A stretch of 32,922 nt of DNA from an uncultured Methylophilaceae bacterium (GTDB lineage: Bacteria; Pseudomonadota; Gammaproteobacteria; Burkholderiales; Methylophilaceae): the NCBI GenBank assembly GCA_903834185.1, contig CAILHX010000026.1, forward strand, positions 1 to 32,922. The letters run 5' to 3'. A program made the position numbers and the translations under genes. Numbering within the stretch: the first letter of the stretch is position 1; each line of letters begins with the position of its first letter. The notes under the pieces were generated by a model, which ran no database searches, was not told the origin of the DNA, and saw nothing but the letters and a program-made list of their open reading frames with translations. This document shows, piece after piece, positions 1 through 7,750 of this stretch.

Positions 1-3
1 AAA

Positions 4-19
4 CGGCAATATTTTGCCG
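4..19 (-). terminator. Possible intrinsic terminator of the cpxRA-like operon
   Basis: CGGCAA (4-9) and TTGCCG (14-19) form a perfect 6-bp stem around a 4-nt loop. Read on the minus strand the stem is followed by TTT at the window edge, about 50 nt past the stop codon of the histidine kinase. The U-tract is cut off by the end of the window, so this is a moderate call. Confidence 0.45.
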
Positions 20-70
20 CATGATGCAGACTTTGGACAAATACAGAGGTCGTACGAGGATGGTTTTGAT

Positions 71-1150
71 TCAGCTTTGCGGCAGGGTGATTTCTACGTG
101 CAGCCCATCGCCTGCGATGTTCGATGCCATGATTTCGCCGCAATGTGCATGTATCACCCTGCGGGCGATGGCAAGCCCCAGTCCGTGTCCATCGGCATGA
201 TGCGATGCACCTCTGAAGAACGGTTCGAATAGGTGAGGCAGCTCCGCCGGATCCACGCCCGGCCCCTGATCCAGCACCGAAATATATATGCTGGAAGGCG
301 CGCCCTGCCTGCGGCAAACGATATGGATGCGCTTGCCTGCAGGCGTGTGCCTTAGCGCATTACGCACCACATTCTCCAGAGCGCGGAGCAACAATTCCGG
401 CTGGCATTTGAACATCAGATCACGCTCGCAATCCAGCACTACTTCCTGTTCTTTCGACTTCGCCTCGAAACGCGCATCATCGACGATGACTGATAGCAAC
501 TCTTCAAGCTCGGTATCAACCCTGGGCATCTCCATGATCCCCGCATCCAGCCGGGACAGCGTCAGCAATTCCTCAACCAGATAGTTGATGCGCCCGCTTT
601 CCATTTCTATACGCTCCATGGTCGCTTGCAGCTTGTCCGGGCTTTGCCGCGCAAGACCCACGGCAACCTGCAGCCTCGCGAGCGGCGAGCGTAGTTCGTG
701 CGAGACATCGTGCAACAGGTTCTGTTGCAAATCCATGGCGGCCTTGAGCCTGTCCGCCATATGGTCGAAATCGCGCCCCAGGTCAGCCAATTCATCCTGC
801 CTATGTCCCATCATGGCGCCTGCACGCACCTCAAGCTTGCCATTCGCCGCCTGGTTGAATGCGTCGTGCAAATTGCGTATGGGCCTGGAAAAATATTGGG
901 CGATCAGCGCTGCAGCAAGCAGGCTGGCATAAAAAGTGCCTATCAGCGGTTCTACCGGAAAATGACCGGGGGGCTTATGCGGAGGCGGTGGCAATGGCCT
1001 GCCGTGCTCGTCGTACACATGCAGCGGAAAACCCGTGTGGTGCTGTTCCAGGCTACGGTGGCGCAGCCAGAACGTAGCGCCGACCGCCACCATACCCGCC
1101 ATCTGCGCCAGCAGGATAAATATGAATATCTTCCAGAACAGGCGGCCCAT
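71..1150 (-). CDS. cpxA: CpxA-like sensor histidine kinase with short His-rich periplasmic loop
   Basis: This is an inner-membrane kinase of about 359 aa that should phosphorylate the regulator encoded just upstream. A first membrane segment (about residues 4-29) and a second (about 69-87) enclose a periplasmic loop of only about 38 residues. HAMP follows, then the dimerisation/phosphoacceptor helix with H151 in VSHELRSP, the N box ENVVRNALRH (259-268) and the ATP lid boxes DQGPGVD (294-300) and GHGLGLA (321-327). The ATG at 1150 was chosen because it lies 4 nt after the regulator stop codon and gives the usual short cytoplasmic N-terminus; the frame stays open upstream to 1213 but that part lies inside cpxR. 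E. coli CpxA has a much larger sensor domain. Here the loop is Pro-rich and carries seven histidines, so the signal may differ. The Cpx assignment rests mainly on the regulator and the boxes in its promoter. Confidence 0.85.
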   Translation of the reverse strand: MGRLFWKIFIFILLAQMAGMVAVGATFWLRHRSLEQHHTGFPLHVYDEHGRPLPPPPHKPPGHFPVEPLIGTFYASLLAAALIAQYFSRPIRNLHDAFNQAANGKLEVRAGAMMGHRQDELADLGRDFDHMADRLKAAMDLQQNLLHDVSHELRSPLARLQVAVGLARQSPDKLQATMERIEMESGRINYLVEELLTLSRLDAGIMEMPRVDTELEELLSVIVDDARFEAKSKEQEVVLDCERDLMFKCQPELLLRALENVVRNALRHTPAGKRIHIVCRRQGAPSSIYISVLDQGPGVDPAELPHLFEPFFRGASHHADGHGLGLAIARRVIHAHCGEIMASNIAGDGLHVEITLPQS

Positions 1151-1154
1151 AACG

Positions 1155-1841
1155 CTATTCCTTAAGATACTGATAGCCCAGACGGTAAACCGTCTGGATA
1201 TAGGAACGGCCATCCTGCATATTGCCGAGCTTGTGCCTTATGCTGCTCAGGTGCACGTCTATGCTGCGGTCGAAACGCGCCAGCGAGCGTCCCAACGCCT
1301 GTCTGGATAATTCATCCTTGCTCACCGCCTTGCCTGCATTGCGCGTCAAGGTCTCCAGCAGGCTGAATTCCGTGCTTGTCAACTCCAGTGCTTTTCCTTT
1401 CCATTCGGCGCGGCGCTGCTCGGGCCACAGCAGCAAGGGCGGGATCGAGATGGCCTGTGTCCTTTCCGCACCCTCCAGGAATTCGGCACGCCGCAGGATA
1501 GAGCGTATCCGCGCCAGCAGCTCTCTGGGCGTACAGGGCTTGGGCACATAATCGTCCGCGCCCAGCTCCAGCCCAAGGATGCGATCCATGTCGTCACCCT
1601 TTGCCGTGAGCATGATCAGCGGCATATCGCTGCTGGCGCGTATGGCGCGCAGTACATCGATACCGTTCATGCCGGGCATCATCACATCCAGCGCCGCCAG
1701 TGCGAACTGCCCTGATATTGCAGCAGCGACACCACTTGCCCCATCGCTGACCGCGACCACATCAAAACCTTCCCGCTCAAGATATTCCTTTAGCAGGGCC
1801 AGCAATTCGGTATCGTCGTCTATCAGCAGTATTGTGGGCAT
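1155..1841 (-). CDS. cpxR: CpxR-like OmpR-family response regulator
   Basis: This 228-aa DNA-binding regulator has an N-terminal receiver domain with acidic pocket D8-D10, phosphoacceptor D52 (LDVMMPG), T79 and K101. A C-terminal winged helix (about 130-228) carries the typical TSTEFSLLETL and FDRSIDVHLSSIRHKL stretches. The receiver is close in wording to E. coli CpxR (LDVMMP..NGID, LGLELGADDY.PKP). It is first in an operon with the kinase, whose ATG follows 4 nt after this stop. Its upstream region contains two exact CpxR boxes, so autoregulation is likely. The start at 1841 is preceded by an in-frame stop (the upstream ATG runs into TAA). No strong Shine-Dalgarno is visible. Confidence 0.88.
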   Translation of the reverse strand: MPTILLIDDDTELLALLKEYLEREGFDVVAVSDGASGVAAAISGQFALAALDVMMPGMNGIDVLRAIRASSDMPLIMLTAKGDDMDRILGLELGADDYVPKPCTPRELLARIRSILRRAEFLEGAERTQAISIPPLLLWPEQRRAEWKGKALELTSTEFSLLETLTRNAGKAVSKDELSRQALGRSLARFDRSIDVHLSSIRHKLGNMQDGRSYIQTVYRLGYQYLKE

Positions 1842-1916
1842 TTACAACAGTGGATTCATTTTATAGGGAGAATGTTAGCGAATGACTCTGATCCTATACA
1901 GCGCAGATCAGTGAAC

Positions 1917-1931
1917 TTTACCAATCTTTAC
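1917..1931 (-). promoter_or_regulatory. CpxR box 1 (proximal to cpxR)
   Basis: Minus strand reads GTAAA GATTG GTAAA, an exact match to the known CpxR consensus GTAAA-N5-GTAAA. It lies about 75 bp upstream of the cpxR start and 145 bp upstream of the divergent flxA-like start. A TATAAA at about 1860, also on the minus strand, could be the -10 of the cpxR promoter. Confidence 0.75.
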
Positions 1932-1975
1932 AAAACCGTGACCTGCTTATCGATGGGCGCAGAACTTAACAAAGC

Positions 1976-1990
1976 TTTACCTGGTTTTAC
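1976..1990 (-). promoter_or_regulatory. CpxR box 2 (proximal to flxA-like gene)
   Basis: Plus strand reads TTTAC CTGGT TTTAC, the exact complement of GTAAA-N5-GTAAA. It starts 59 bp from box 1 in the same orientation. A possible -10 for the plus-strand gene is GATAAT at 2024-2029. That would put the box centre about 50 bp upstream of transcription start, a plausible activator position. Confidence 0.75.
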
Positions 1991-2061
1991 ACAATACGGC
2001 ATCAATATGCAGCGAATGTTGCCGATAATTCACACATCAGCAACAACTTCAGGAGTAAGCC

Positions 2062-2409
2062 ATGTCATCAGCTGCCATTTCATCCGCAAACAGTTCAATC
2101 ACAACCGCAACGGTAGCTGGCAGCAGTAGCACGGGCTCTCAGATCGCAGCGTTGCAAAAACAGCTCGCCGCTGACGAAAAAACATTGAAAGCGCTGCAGA
2201 AGGATGCTTCGTCTTCGTCCACAGCAGGCCAGGCAGAGATACAGGTAGTCTCTCAGCAAATCATACAGATCACACAGGAGATCGCTCAACTTAGCGCACA
2301 GTCGTCTACCACTAGTAATAATAGCAATACATCCACCAGCACCCAAAATAACTCCAGCAGCAGCACCAGCAACTATAAACTGGGGAATCAGGTCAACGAA
2401 TTTGCGTGA
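2062..2409 (+). CDS. Small FlxA-like coiled-coil protein
   Basis: This 115-aa protein has a Ser/Thr-rich N-terminus, a central predicted coiled coil (about residues 27-80: SQIAALQKQLAADEKTLKALQK, then QQIIQITQEIAQLSAQ) and a low-complexity Ser/Thr/Asn tail. The SQIAALQKQ start of the coiled coil and the overall layout match the FlxA-like family. That family was named for an E. coli flagellar-regulon gene and has no established biochemical function. ATG at 2062 is preceded by AGGAG (2051-2055) at good spacing. It is divergent from cpxR and lies downstream of a perfect CpxR box, so it may be an envelope-stress target. No flagellar gene is nearby, no signal peptide is visible, and the role is unknown. 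Confidence 0.75.
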   Translation: MSSAAISSANSSITTATVAGSSSTGSQIAALQKQLAADEKTLKALQKDASSSSTAGQAEIQVVSQQIIQITQEIAQLSAQSSTTSNNSNTSTSTQNNSSSSTSNYKLGNQVNEFA

Positions 2410-2424
2410 ATCCGGGTTTGGATT

Positions 2425-2459
2425 TTATCCGTGTTTATCCACGTTCATCTGTGGCTAAT
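2425..2459. repeat. Dispersed repeat, single arm
   Basis: The motif GTTTATCC..GTTCATCTGTGGC found here also occurs as an inverted pair at 12611-12740, matching at all but two positions over about 23 bases. This copy supplies the stop codon and roughly the last six codons of the YlqF gene on the minus strand. Confidence 0.7.
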
Positions 2460-3343
2460 ACTGTTTTGATCAAATCCGCCTTTTTCGCCTCTTCCATCAT
2501 CACCTTGCGCGACTGCGGCGACTCCAGGCTGATGCGCCCCAGCACGCCGGTGCGATAATCCACCAGCAGCACCTGCGCCGCCTTGTCTATGTCCGGGGTA
2601 CCACCCCGCTCCACATAGCCGCGACGTTTGGCAATGGCTTCGATGACGTCGGTACCATCGAAGCCGCTGACGTCCAGACTGTAACGTTGCGCGATCAGGC
2701 CGGCGTAGCGTTGCAACAAATTGTTTGCCAGAAAAGTAGCAACCTCTTCATCGTTGACGGCGTTGCGGCCTACGGCATGGCTTGCGGCCAGCATGTAGCC
2801 GTCGTCGGGATACTGTATCTTCGGCCACAGCATGCCCGGGGTGTCTGTCATCAGTATCTTTTTGCTCAGCTCGAATTTCTGCTGGTTCTTGGTGACTGCG
2901 GGTTCGTCGCCTACCTTGGCAACCTTGCGCCCCAATAAAGCATTGATCAGGGTTGATTTGCCGACATTGGGGATGCCCATCGTCATCATGCGCAGGGGTT
3001 TGATGTTGCTGTTGCGGTGCGGCGCAAGTTGCTGGCATAGCGCCGGCACTTTGGAGGCATCGCCCGGTTTTTTGCACGAGATCGCCACGGCTTTGATGTT
3101 GGGCTGGGCATTGTAAAACTCAAGCCAGGCCTGCGTAATGGCAGGGTCGGCGAGGTCGGCCTTGTTCAGCACTTTCAGACATGGGCGCTGGCGAAACAGG
3201 CGCAGTTCGTGGATCATGGGGTTGCTGCTGGCCTCCGGCAGACGTGCATCCACGACCTCGACGACCAGATCGGTAATCTCCATGGTTTCTGCGGCTTTTT
3301 TGCGCGCCGCATTCATGTGTCCCGGAAACCACTGTATCGCCAT
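2435..3343 (-). CDS. ylqF: Ribosome biogenesis GTPase YlqF/RbgA
   Basis: This is a cytoplasmic GTPase of 302 aa acting in late assembly of the large ribosomal subunit in characterised members. The circularly permuted motif order is clear: G4 NKAD (60-63), then G1 GIPNVGKST (123-131), G2 threonine near 151 and G3 DTPG (167-170). The N-terminal WFPGHM motif is diagnostic of the YlqF subgroup. The length is typical. The last six or so residues (about ATDERG) are encoded by a dispersed repeat that also gives the stop codon, so the native C-terminus may have been altered slightly. A strong TATAAT-like -10 lies upstream at 3372-3377 on the minus strand. It is transcribed alone. Confidence 0.93.
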   Translation of the reverse strand: MAIQWFPGHMNAARKKAAETMEITDLVVEVVDARLPEASSNPMIHELRLFRQRPCLKVLNKADLADPAITQAWLEFYNAQPNIKAVAISCKKPGDASKVPALCQQLAPHRNSNIKPLRMMTMGIPNVGKSTLINALLGRKVAKVGDEPAVTKNQQKFELSKKILMTDTPGMLWPKIQYPDDGYMLAASHAVGRNAVNDEEVATFLANNLLQRYAGLIAQRYSLDVSGFDGTDVIEAIAKRRGYVERGGTPDIDKAAQVLLVDYRTGVLGRISLESPQSRKVMMEEAKKADLIKTVLATDERG

Positions 3344-3371
3344 AATGAATAAATAATAAAATCAAAGCGTT

Positions 3372-3377
3372 ATTATA
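3372..3377 (-). promoter_or_regulatory. Probable -10 element of ylqF
   Basis: Minus strand reads TATAAT, preceded by TGT, about 29 bp upstream of the ylqF ATG. No good -35 was found at 16-18 bp. A nearby palindrome (GCGCAT at 3397-3402, ATGCGC at 3409-3414) overlaps the upstream region and could be an operator. Confidence 0.45.
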
Positions 3378-3529
3378 ACATTTCACACCCCGTAAAGCGC
3401 ATCATATTATGCGCATAACTCAGTTGTTCATATTTCAGAGGTATTGAAACATTTTATTTGGTAAAATCCACCGCTAGAGTTTAATACTTGCCTTTCACAT
3501 CAGCTAATAACAATTTTTGAAGGTCTCTG

Positions 3530-4393
3530 ATGCAAACCACGCTTTCCCCAGAAACAAATAAACGATTGGAAAGTGCGGTTGAACGCATGCCCGCATTCCC
3601 CAAGAGCGTACAGAAGATCCTTGAGCTTTCGCGCAATATGAATTGCACGCCGAAAGAGATCATCGAAGTCATTGAAAAAGACCCAGTGATGTCGATCAAG
3701 GTGCTCAAAGTCATCAATTCCGCCTACTTTTCACTGCCTTATAAAATCACCTCGTTAGACCGCGCTGTGGTCTACATCGGCATCAACACCATCAAGAATC
3801 TGGCGCTGTCGCTGGCAGCGGTTGGCATATTGCCGAGCAAGAACGAAGCCGGTTTCGACATGGACGATTACCTGCAACATTCGTTGATAACCGCAGGAAT
3901 CGCGCGTCAGCTGGCGCACCGCTATGCGGCCGGTGACATAGACCCCATGGACTGCTATATCGTGGCATTGCTGCACGATTTCGGCAAAGTGGTACTGGCC
4001 CAGTTCATGCCGGAAGAGTTCAAAGCAGCCATGAAGTTGAGTAACGATACCGGCAAGCCGCTGTATCTGGCGGAAACACTAGTGCTGGGCGTGAACCACG
4101 CCGTGGTCGGTGCGATGCTGGTCAAGCGCTGGAATTTTTCCGACGATGTGGTGGAAGCCATACGTACCCATCACGAGCAGTCAGCGGAAAACCTGCTGAC
4201 GGAATGCCTGTATCTGGCTGACCGCATCGCCAAGAATGCCTCCGAGGTCAAGATCACCAAGGCGACCGATACGCCGCCGCAGGGCAAAGCCAAGCGCCTG
4301 GGGCTGACAGTGGAAAGAGCGACAGCACTGCTTGGCGACCTGGATGTGTTCGTCAAGGAAGCCGAGATCGTACTACAGGCCAGCGTGGAATGA
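3530..4393 (+). CDS. HDOD domain signalling protein
   Basis: This 287-aa cytoplasmic protein is made almost entirely of an HDOD domain (about residues 18-225), a degenerate relative of HD phosphohydrolases used in signalling. Recognisable stretches are the N-terminal MPAFPKSVQKILEL, the helix IEKDPVMSIKVLKVINSAYF and the remnant HD motif LLHDFGKVVLAQ near residue 147. The family usually has no catalytic activity and acts as a scaffold or regulator, often next to c-di-GMP or chemotaxis proteins. The gene overlaps the next one by 4 bp (ATGA), so the HDOD protein and the MBL hydrolase are probably translationally coupled and may work together. The specific process is unknown. Confidence 0.85.
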   Translation: MQTTLSPETNKRLESAVERMPAFPKSVQKILELSRNMNCTPKEIIEVIEKDPVMSIKVLKVINSAYFSLPYKITSLDRAVVYIGINTIKNLALSLAAVGILPSKNEAGFDMDDYLQHSLITAGIARQLAHRYAAGDIDPMDCYIVALLHDFGKVVLAQFMPEEFKAAMKLSNDTGKPLYLAETLVLGVNHAVVGAMLVKRWNFSDDVVEAIRTHHEQSAENLLTECLYLADRIAKNASEVKITKATDTPPQGKAKRLGLTVERATALLGDLDVFVKEAEIVLQASVE

Positions 4394-5277
4394 AGATACG
4401 TTTCTGGGGAGTGCGCGGCTCAATCGCCGTCCCGGGACCCAGGACCGTGCGCTACGGCGGGAACACCACCTGCATCGAAATACGCACCGATGATAACGAC
4501 CTGATCGTATTCGACGGCGGTACCGGCATATTTCAACTGGGGCAGGCTCTGCTCAAGGAAATGCCGATACGCGCCCATATCTTCATGACCCATACCCATT
4601 GGGATCATATCCAGGGCTTGCCCATGTTCACTCCCATTTTCATCCCCGGCAATACGCTGATGATACACGGCGCGTTCGACCCGGTGGTGGGCACCGGCAT
4701 CGAGAAGGTGATGGATATCCAGTTGCAATACAGCTACTTTCCGGTGCGCGAAGCTGAACTGAAAGCCAAGGTGGGATATATCACCATGATCCCGGGGCAG
4801 ACCGTGCCGGTGAACGACGCCCAGGTGACATGCACCATGCTCAACCATCCGGTGATCAACTACGGCTATCGCGTCGAGCATAACGGAAAATCGGTATTTT
4901 TCACCGGCGACCATGAGCCACCCTACAATATCTACGAACCCACGGACGAGCAATATCACGAGTATCAGATGATCGTGGAGGAAAAAGAGCGCGAGATCAT
5001 CGCTGCCATGCAGGGTGTGGATGTGCTGATCGCCGACTCCTCCTACACCGCGACTGAATATCCGGCGAAAAAAGGCTGGGGGCACGGCTCGTTCGATAGC
5101 AGCATACGCATGGCACGCGCGGCCAAGGTGAAAAAGCTGGTGTGTACCCACCATGAGCCTACGCGCAGCGATGATGATCTGGAAACGGTTTTCGCCGAAG
5201 TACTCAGCCGTCACCCTCACCAGCCGGGCGATCCCGAGATCGTGCTGTCCAGAGAAGGACTTGAAATAGAGTTTTGA
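4390..5277 (+). CDS. Metallo-beta-lactamase-fold hydrolase
   Basis: This 295-aa protein of the Lactamase_B_2/RNase Z-like type probably binds two metal ions. Metal ligands visible are H68, H70, D72 and H73 (HTHWDH), H153 (NHP), D174 (FTGDHE) and H254 (THHEP), with H232 possibly catalytic. The N-terminus KIRFWGVRGSI with RYGGNTTC (21-28) is the signature of a bacterial subgroup often fused to or paired with signalling modules and annotated as a possible cyclic-nucleotide phosphodiesterase; the substrate is not established. The start overlaps the HDOD stop codon (ATGA), which suggests a two-gene signalling operon. No signal peptide is visible, so it is likely cytoplasmic. Confidence 0.85.
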   Translation: MKIRFWGVRGSIAVPGPRTVRYGGNTTCIEIRTDDNDLIVFDGGTGIFQLGQALLKEMPIRAHIFMTHTHWDHIQGLPMFTPIFIPGNTLMIHGAFDPVVGTGIEKVMDIQLQYSYFPVREAELKAKVGYITMIPGQTVPVNDAQVTCTMLNHPVINYGYRVEHNGKSVFFTGDHEPPYNIYEPTDEQYHEYQMIVEEKEREIIAAMQGVDVLIADSSYTATEYPAKKGWGHGSFDSSIRMARAAKVKKLVCTHHEPTRSDDDLETVFAEVLSRHPHQPGDPEIVLSREGLEIEF

Positions 5278-5316
5278 TCCGAGGCTCCATTCCGGGTTAC
5301 CCATATCAGTTTACCC

Positions 5317-6927
5317 ATGTTACGCATTTCCGAATTAAAACTCCCGCTGGAGCACCCCGCTGCCGCACTGAAGGCCGAGATTCTGCGCCGCCTGAAGCTG
5401 GGGGAAGAGGCGCTTGCCGGTTATACCATCTTCAAACGCAGCCACGACGCGCGCAAAAAGAACGCCATCCTGTTCGTGTATGCGATCGATGTGGAGCTCA
5501 CCGATGCATCCGCCGAAGCAGCGCTGCTGAAGCGCCTGCAAGACCCGCATATCCGCCCTGCTCCCGACACCAGCTACCATGTGGTGGCAACCGCCCCTTC
5601 CGGTTTCCGCCGTCCCATCGTTATCGGTACCGGCCCCTGCGGCCTGTTCGCAGGCTTGATACTGGCACAAATGGGGTTCAAGCCCATTATCCTGGAGCGC
5701 GGTAAATCAGTCCGTGAACGTACCAGGGATACCTGGGCGCTATGGCGCAATCACAAGCTGGATCCGGAATCCAACGTGCAATTCGGCGAAGGCGGCGCCG
5801 GCACTTTTTCCGACGGCAAACTGTATAGCCAGGTGAAGGATCCCAAGCACTACGGACGCAAGGTGATGCAGGAATTCATCAAGGCAGGGGCGCCGGAAGA
5901 GATCATCTACGTCGCCAGACCCCATATCGGCACCTTCAGGCTGGTGGGTGTGGTGGAGCAGATGCGGCAGACCATTACCGCACTGGGCGGCGAGATACGC
6001 TTTCAACACAAGGTCGAAGAATTATTGCTGCAGGATGGAAAAGTGCAAGGAGTCAGGCTGACCAGCGGCGAGGAGATCAACGCCCGCCATATTGTGCTGG
6101 CGGTCGGCCATAGCGCGCGCGACACTTTCGAGATGCTGCATCGTCAGGGTATCCATATGGAAGCCAAGCCTTTTTCCATCGGCTTTCGCATCGAACACCC
6201 GCAGAGCATGATAGACCGCTGCCGTCTGGGGGTGAATGCAGGCAATCCCCTGTTAGGTGCTGCCGATTACAAGCTGGTGCATCATGCGCAGAACGGACGC
6301 TCGGTATACAGCTTCTGCATGTGCCCGGGCGGTACGGTGGTGGCAGCCACCTCCGAACCCAATCGCGTGGTCACCAACGGCATGAGCCAGTATTCGCGCA
6401 ACGAGCGCAATGCCAACGCCGGCATCGTGGTCGGCATTACGCCGGAGGCCGACTACCCCGGCGGCACGCTGGCAGGTATCGCCTTTCAGCGCCATTGGGA
6501 ATCGCGTGCCTTCGAACTGGGTGGGGGCAATTACGAAGCGCCGGGACAACTGGTAGGGGATTTCCTGGCAGGGCGCGCTTCCACCAAACTCGGCAGCGTG
6601 ATCCCCTCCTACACGCCGGGCGTGCATCTGTGCGACCTGGCGACGGCCTTGCCGGATTACGCGATCACCGCGATCAGGGAAGCCCTGCCCGCCTTCGACA
6701 AGCAGATACGCGGTTTTGCCATGCACGATGCCGTGCTGACCGGGGTGGAAAGCCGTACTTCCGCCCCTATCCGTATCACCAGAGACGACCACAGCCTGCA
6801 AAGCCTCAACACAGTCGGCCTGTACCCTGCCGGAGAAGGTGCCGGTTATGCGGGCGGCATCCTGTCGGCAGCCATAGACGGGATCAAGGTGGCGGAGGCG
6901 GTGGCTTTGAGTCTGAGCAGCAAATAA
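5317..6927 (+). CDS. FAD-dependent dehydrogenase (COG2509-type)
   Basis: This 536-aa flavoprotein belongs to the uncharacterised NAD(P)/FAD-dependent oxidoreductase family. After an N-terminal domain of about 95 residues comes the Rossmann fingerprint IGTGPCGLFAG (103-113) with the ribose-binding acid E127 at the end of strand 2. The motif QFGEGGAGTFSDGKL (about 149-163) and the C-terminal YPAGEGAGYAGGI, where FAD is closed off, are characteristic. The substrate and pathway are unknown for the family. The gene follows the MBL gene by 39 bp and may be cotranscribed. No strong Shine-Dalgarno is visible before the ATG. The length is normal for the family. Confidence 0.85.
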   Translation: MLRISELKLPLEHPAAALKAEILRRLKLGEEALAGYTIFKRSHDARKKNAILFVYAIDVELTDASAEAALLKRLQDPHIRPAPDTSYHVVATAPSGFRRPIVIGTGPCGLFAGLILAQMGFKPIILERGKSVRERTRDTWALWRNHKLDPESNVQFGEGGAGTFSDGKLYSQVKDPKHYGRKVMQEFIKAGAPEEIIYVARPHIGTFRLVGVVEQMRQTITALGGEIRFQHKVEELLLQDGKVQGVRLTSGEEINARHIVLAVGHSARDTFEMLHRQGIHMEAKPFSIGFRIEHPQSMIDRCRLGVNAGNPLLGAADYKLVHHAQNGRSVYSFCMCPGGTVVAATSEPNRVVTNGMSQYSRNERNANAGIVVGITPEADYPGGTLAGIAFQRHWESRAFELGGGNYEAPGQLVGDFLAGRASTKLGSVIPSYTPGVHLCDLATALPDYAITAIREALPAFDKQIRGFAMHDAVLTGVESRTSAPIRITRDDHSLQSLNTVGLYPAGEGAGYAGGILSAAIDGIKVAEAVALSLSSK

Positions 6928-6992
6928 GCGGCAGCGCGCTATAATCCAGTGTCTTCGTTTACCCGGCTAGGGGCTACATATGGGCTTACATC

Positions 6993-7349
6993 TTGTCTAA
7001 ACTCGCTCTGCTCATCTGGGCACTCAACATCACTGTGGATACGGTCGGGCATATGGCCTTCAAGTATGCCGCCATCGTTGACCACAAGACCGAACTGGGG
7101 CGCTGGAAGAGCATGCTGTCTTCGTTCCCGATCTGGATAGGCATGGCCTGCTTCGTTTGCGAGTTCGTGCTGTGGCTGGCATTCCTGTCCATCATGCCGC
7201 TGTCGCTGGGCATCCTCATCGGTTCCATCAACATGGTGACCATCATGTTCGCCGGGCGCATATTGTTCAAGGAACGTCTGGACCGCATGCGCGTGCTGGG
7301 CATGACGCTGATCTGCGTGGGTGTGGCGCTGGCAGGGGGGTTCTCATGA
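6993..7349 (+). CDS. Half-size DMT/SMR-type membrane protein, first subunit
   Basis: This 118-aa protein has about four hydrophobic helices (roughly residues 4-26, 47-66, 70-92, 100-116) and resembles half of an EamA/drug-metabolite transporter. It starts with TTG at 6993; no in-frame ATG or GTG lies upstream before unrelated sequence, and the Shine-Dalgarno is weak. It overlaps the next membrane gene by 4 bp (ATGA). Two adjacent unequal half-transporters recall ArnE/ArnF, which together flip a lipid-linked aminosugar. The paired arrangement suggests a heterodimer exporting or flipping a product made by the genes downstream. The substrate cannot be read from sequence. Confidence 0.8.
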   Translation: MSKLALLIWALNITVDTVGHMAFKYAAIVDHKTELGRWKSMLSSFPIWIGMACFVCEFVLWLAFLSIMPLSLGILIGSINMVTIMFAGRILFKERLDRMRVLGMTLICVGVALAGGFS

Positions 7350-7750
7350 AGCGCCGCGATTTCTATATGGCTGGCTTCGGCGCGCTGATGTTCTTCGATA
7401 CGCTTACCCAGGTATCGTTCAAACTGTCTTCCAGCCACGCCGGGGTATTCCTGCCTGAGTTTTCGTGGCTGCTCAAGGTGTTCCTCAACCCCTGGGTGTG
7501 GGGTGCGGTGATCGGCTATCTCGGTTCATTCGTTGCCTGGATGACCCTGCTCAAGCGCGCCCCGGTGGGACCTGCATTCGCCGTATCGCATCTGGATGTG
7601 GTGACCGTGCTGATCATCTCGGTGGCATATCTGGGCGAGAAGCTCAGTGCCTTGCAGGTAGTGGGTGCACTATGCATCATGTTAGGCATCGTTTTCCTTA
7701 GTCTGAGCAAAGAAAACAAGAACGATGAGCAGGACAACCGCCAAAGCTGA
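7346..7750 (+). CDS. Half-size DMT/SMR-type membrane protein, second subunit
   Basis: This 134-aa protein has four hydrophobic helices (about residues 8-26, 47-68, 76-94, 102-120) and a charged C-terminal tail. The loop TLLKRAPVGPAFAVSHLDVV followed by a GEKLSALQVVG turn is typical of EamA/ArnF-like proteins. The ATG at 7346 overlaps the upstream stop and is preferred over a longer GTG-initiated frame that would lie inside the first subunit. The 3' end overlaps the aminotransferase gene by 26 bp, pointing to tight translational coupling of transporter and enzyme. Confidence 0.8.
   Translation: MKRRDFYMAGFGALMFFDTLTQVSFKLSSSHAGVFLPEFSWLLKVFLNPWVWGAVIGYLGSFVAWMTLLKRAPVGPAFAVSHLDVVTVLIISVAYLGEKLSALQVVGALCIMLGIVFLSLSKENKNDEQDNRQS

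Noticed and set aside
4420-5304. 294-aa open frame on the minus strand opposite the MBL hydrolase
   Set aside because: It lies fully antisense to a gene with a complete metal site; its composition (His- and Gly-rich) is typical of a shadow frame, and no family motif was recognised.
7157-7345. N-terminal extension of the second half-transporter from a GTG
   Set aside because: The extension lies inside the first half-transporter gene and encodes basic, non-membrane sequence; the ATG overlapping the upstream stop fits better.
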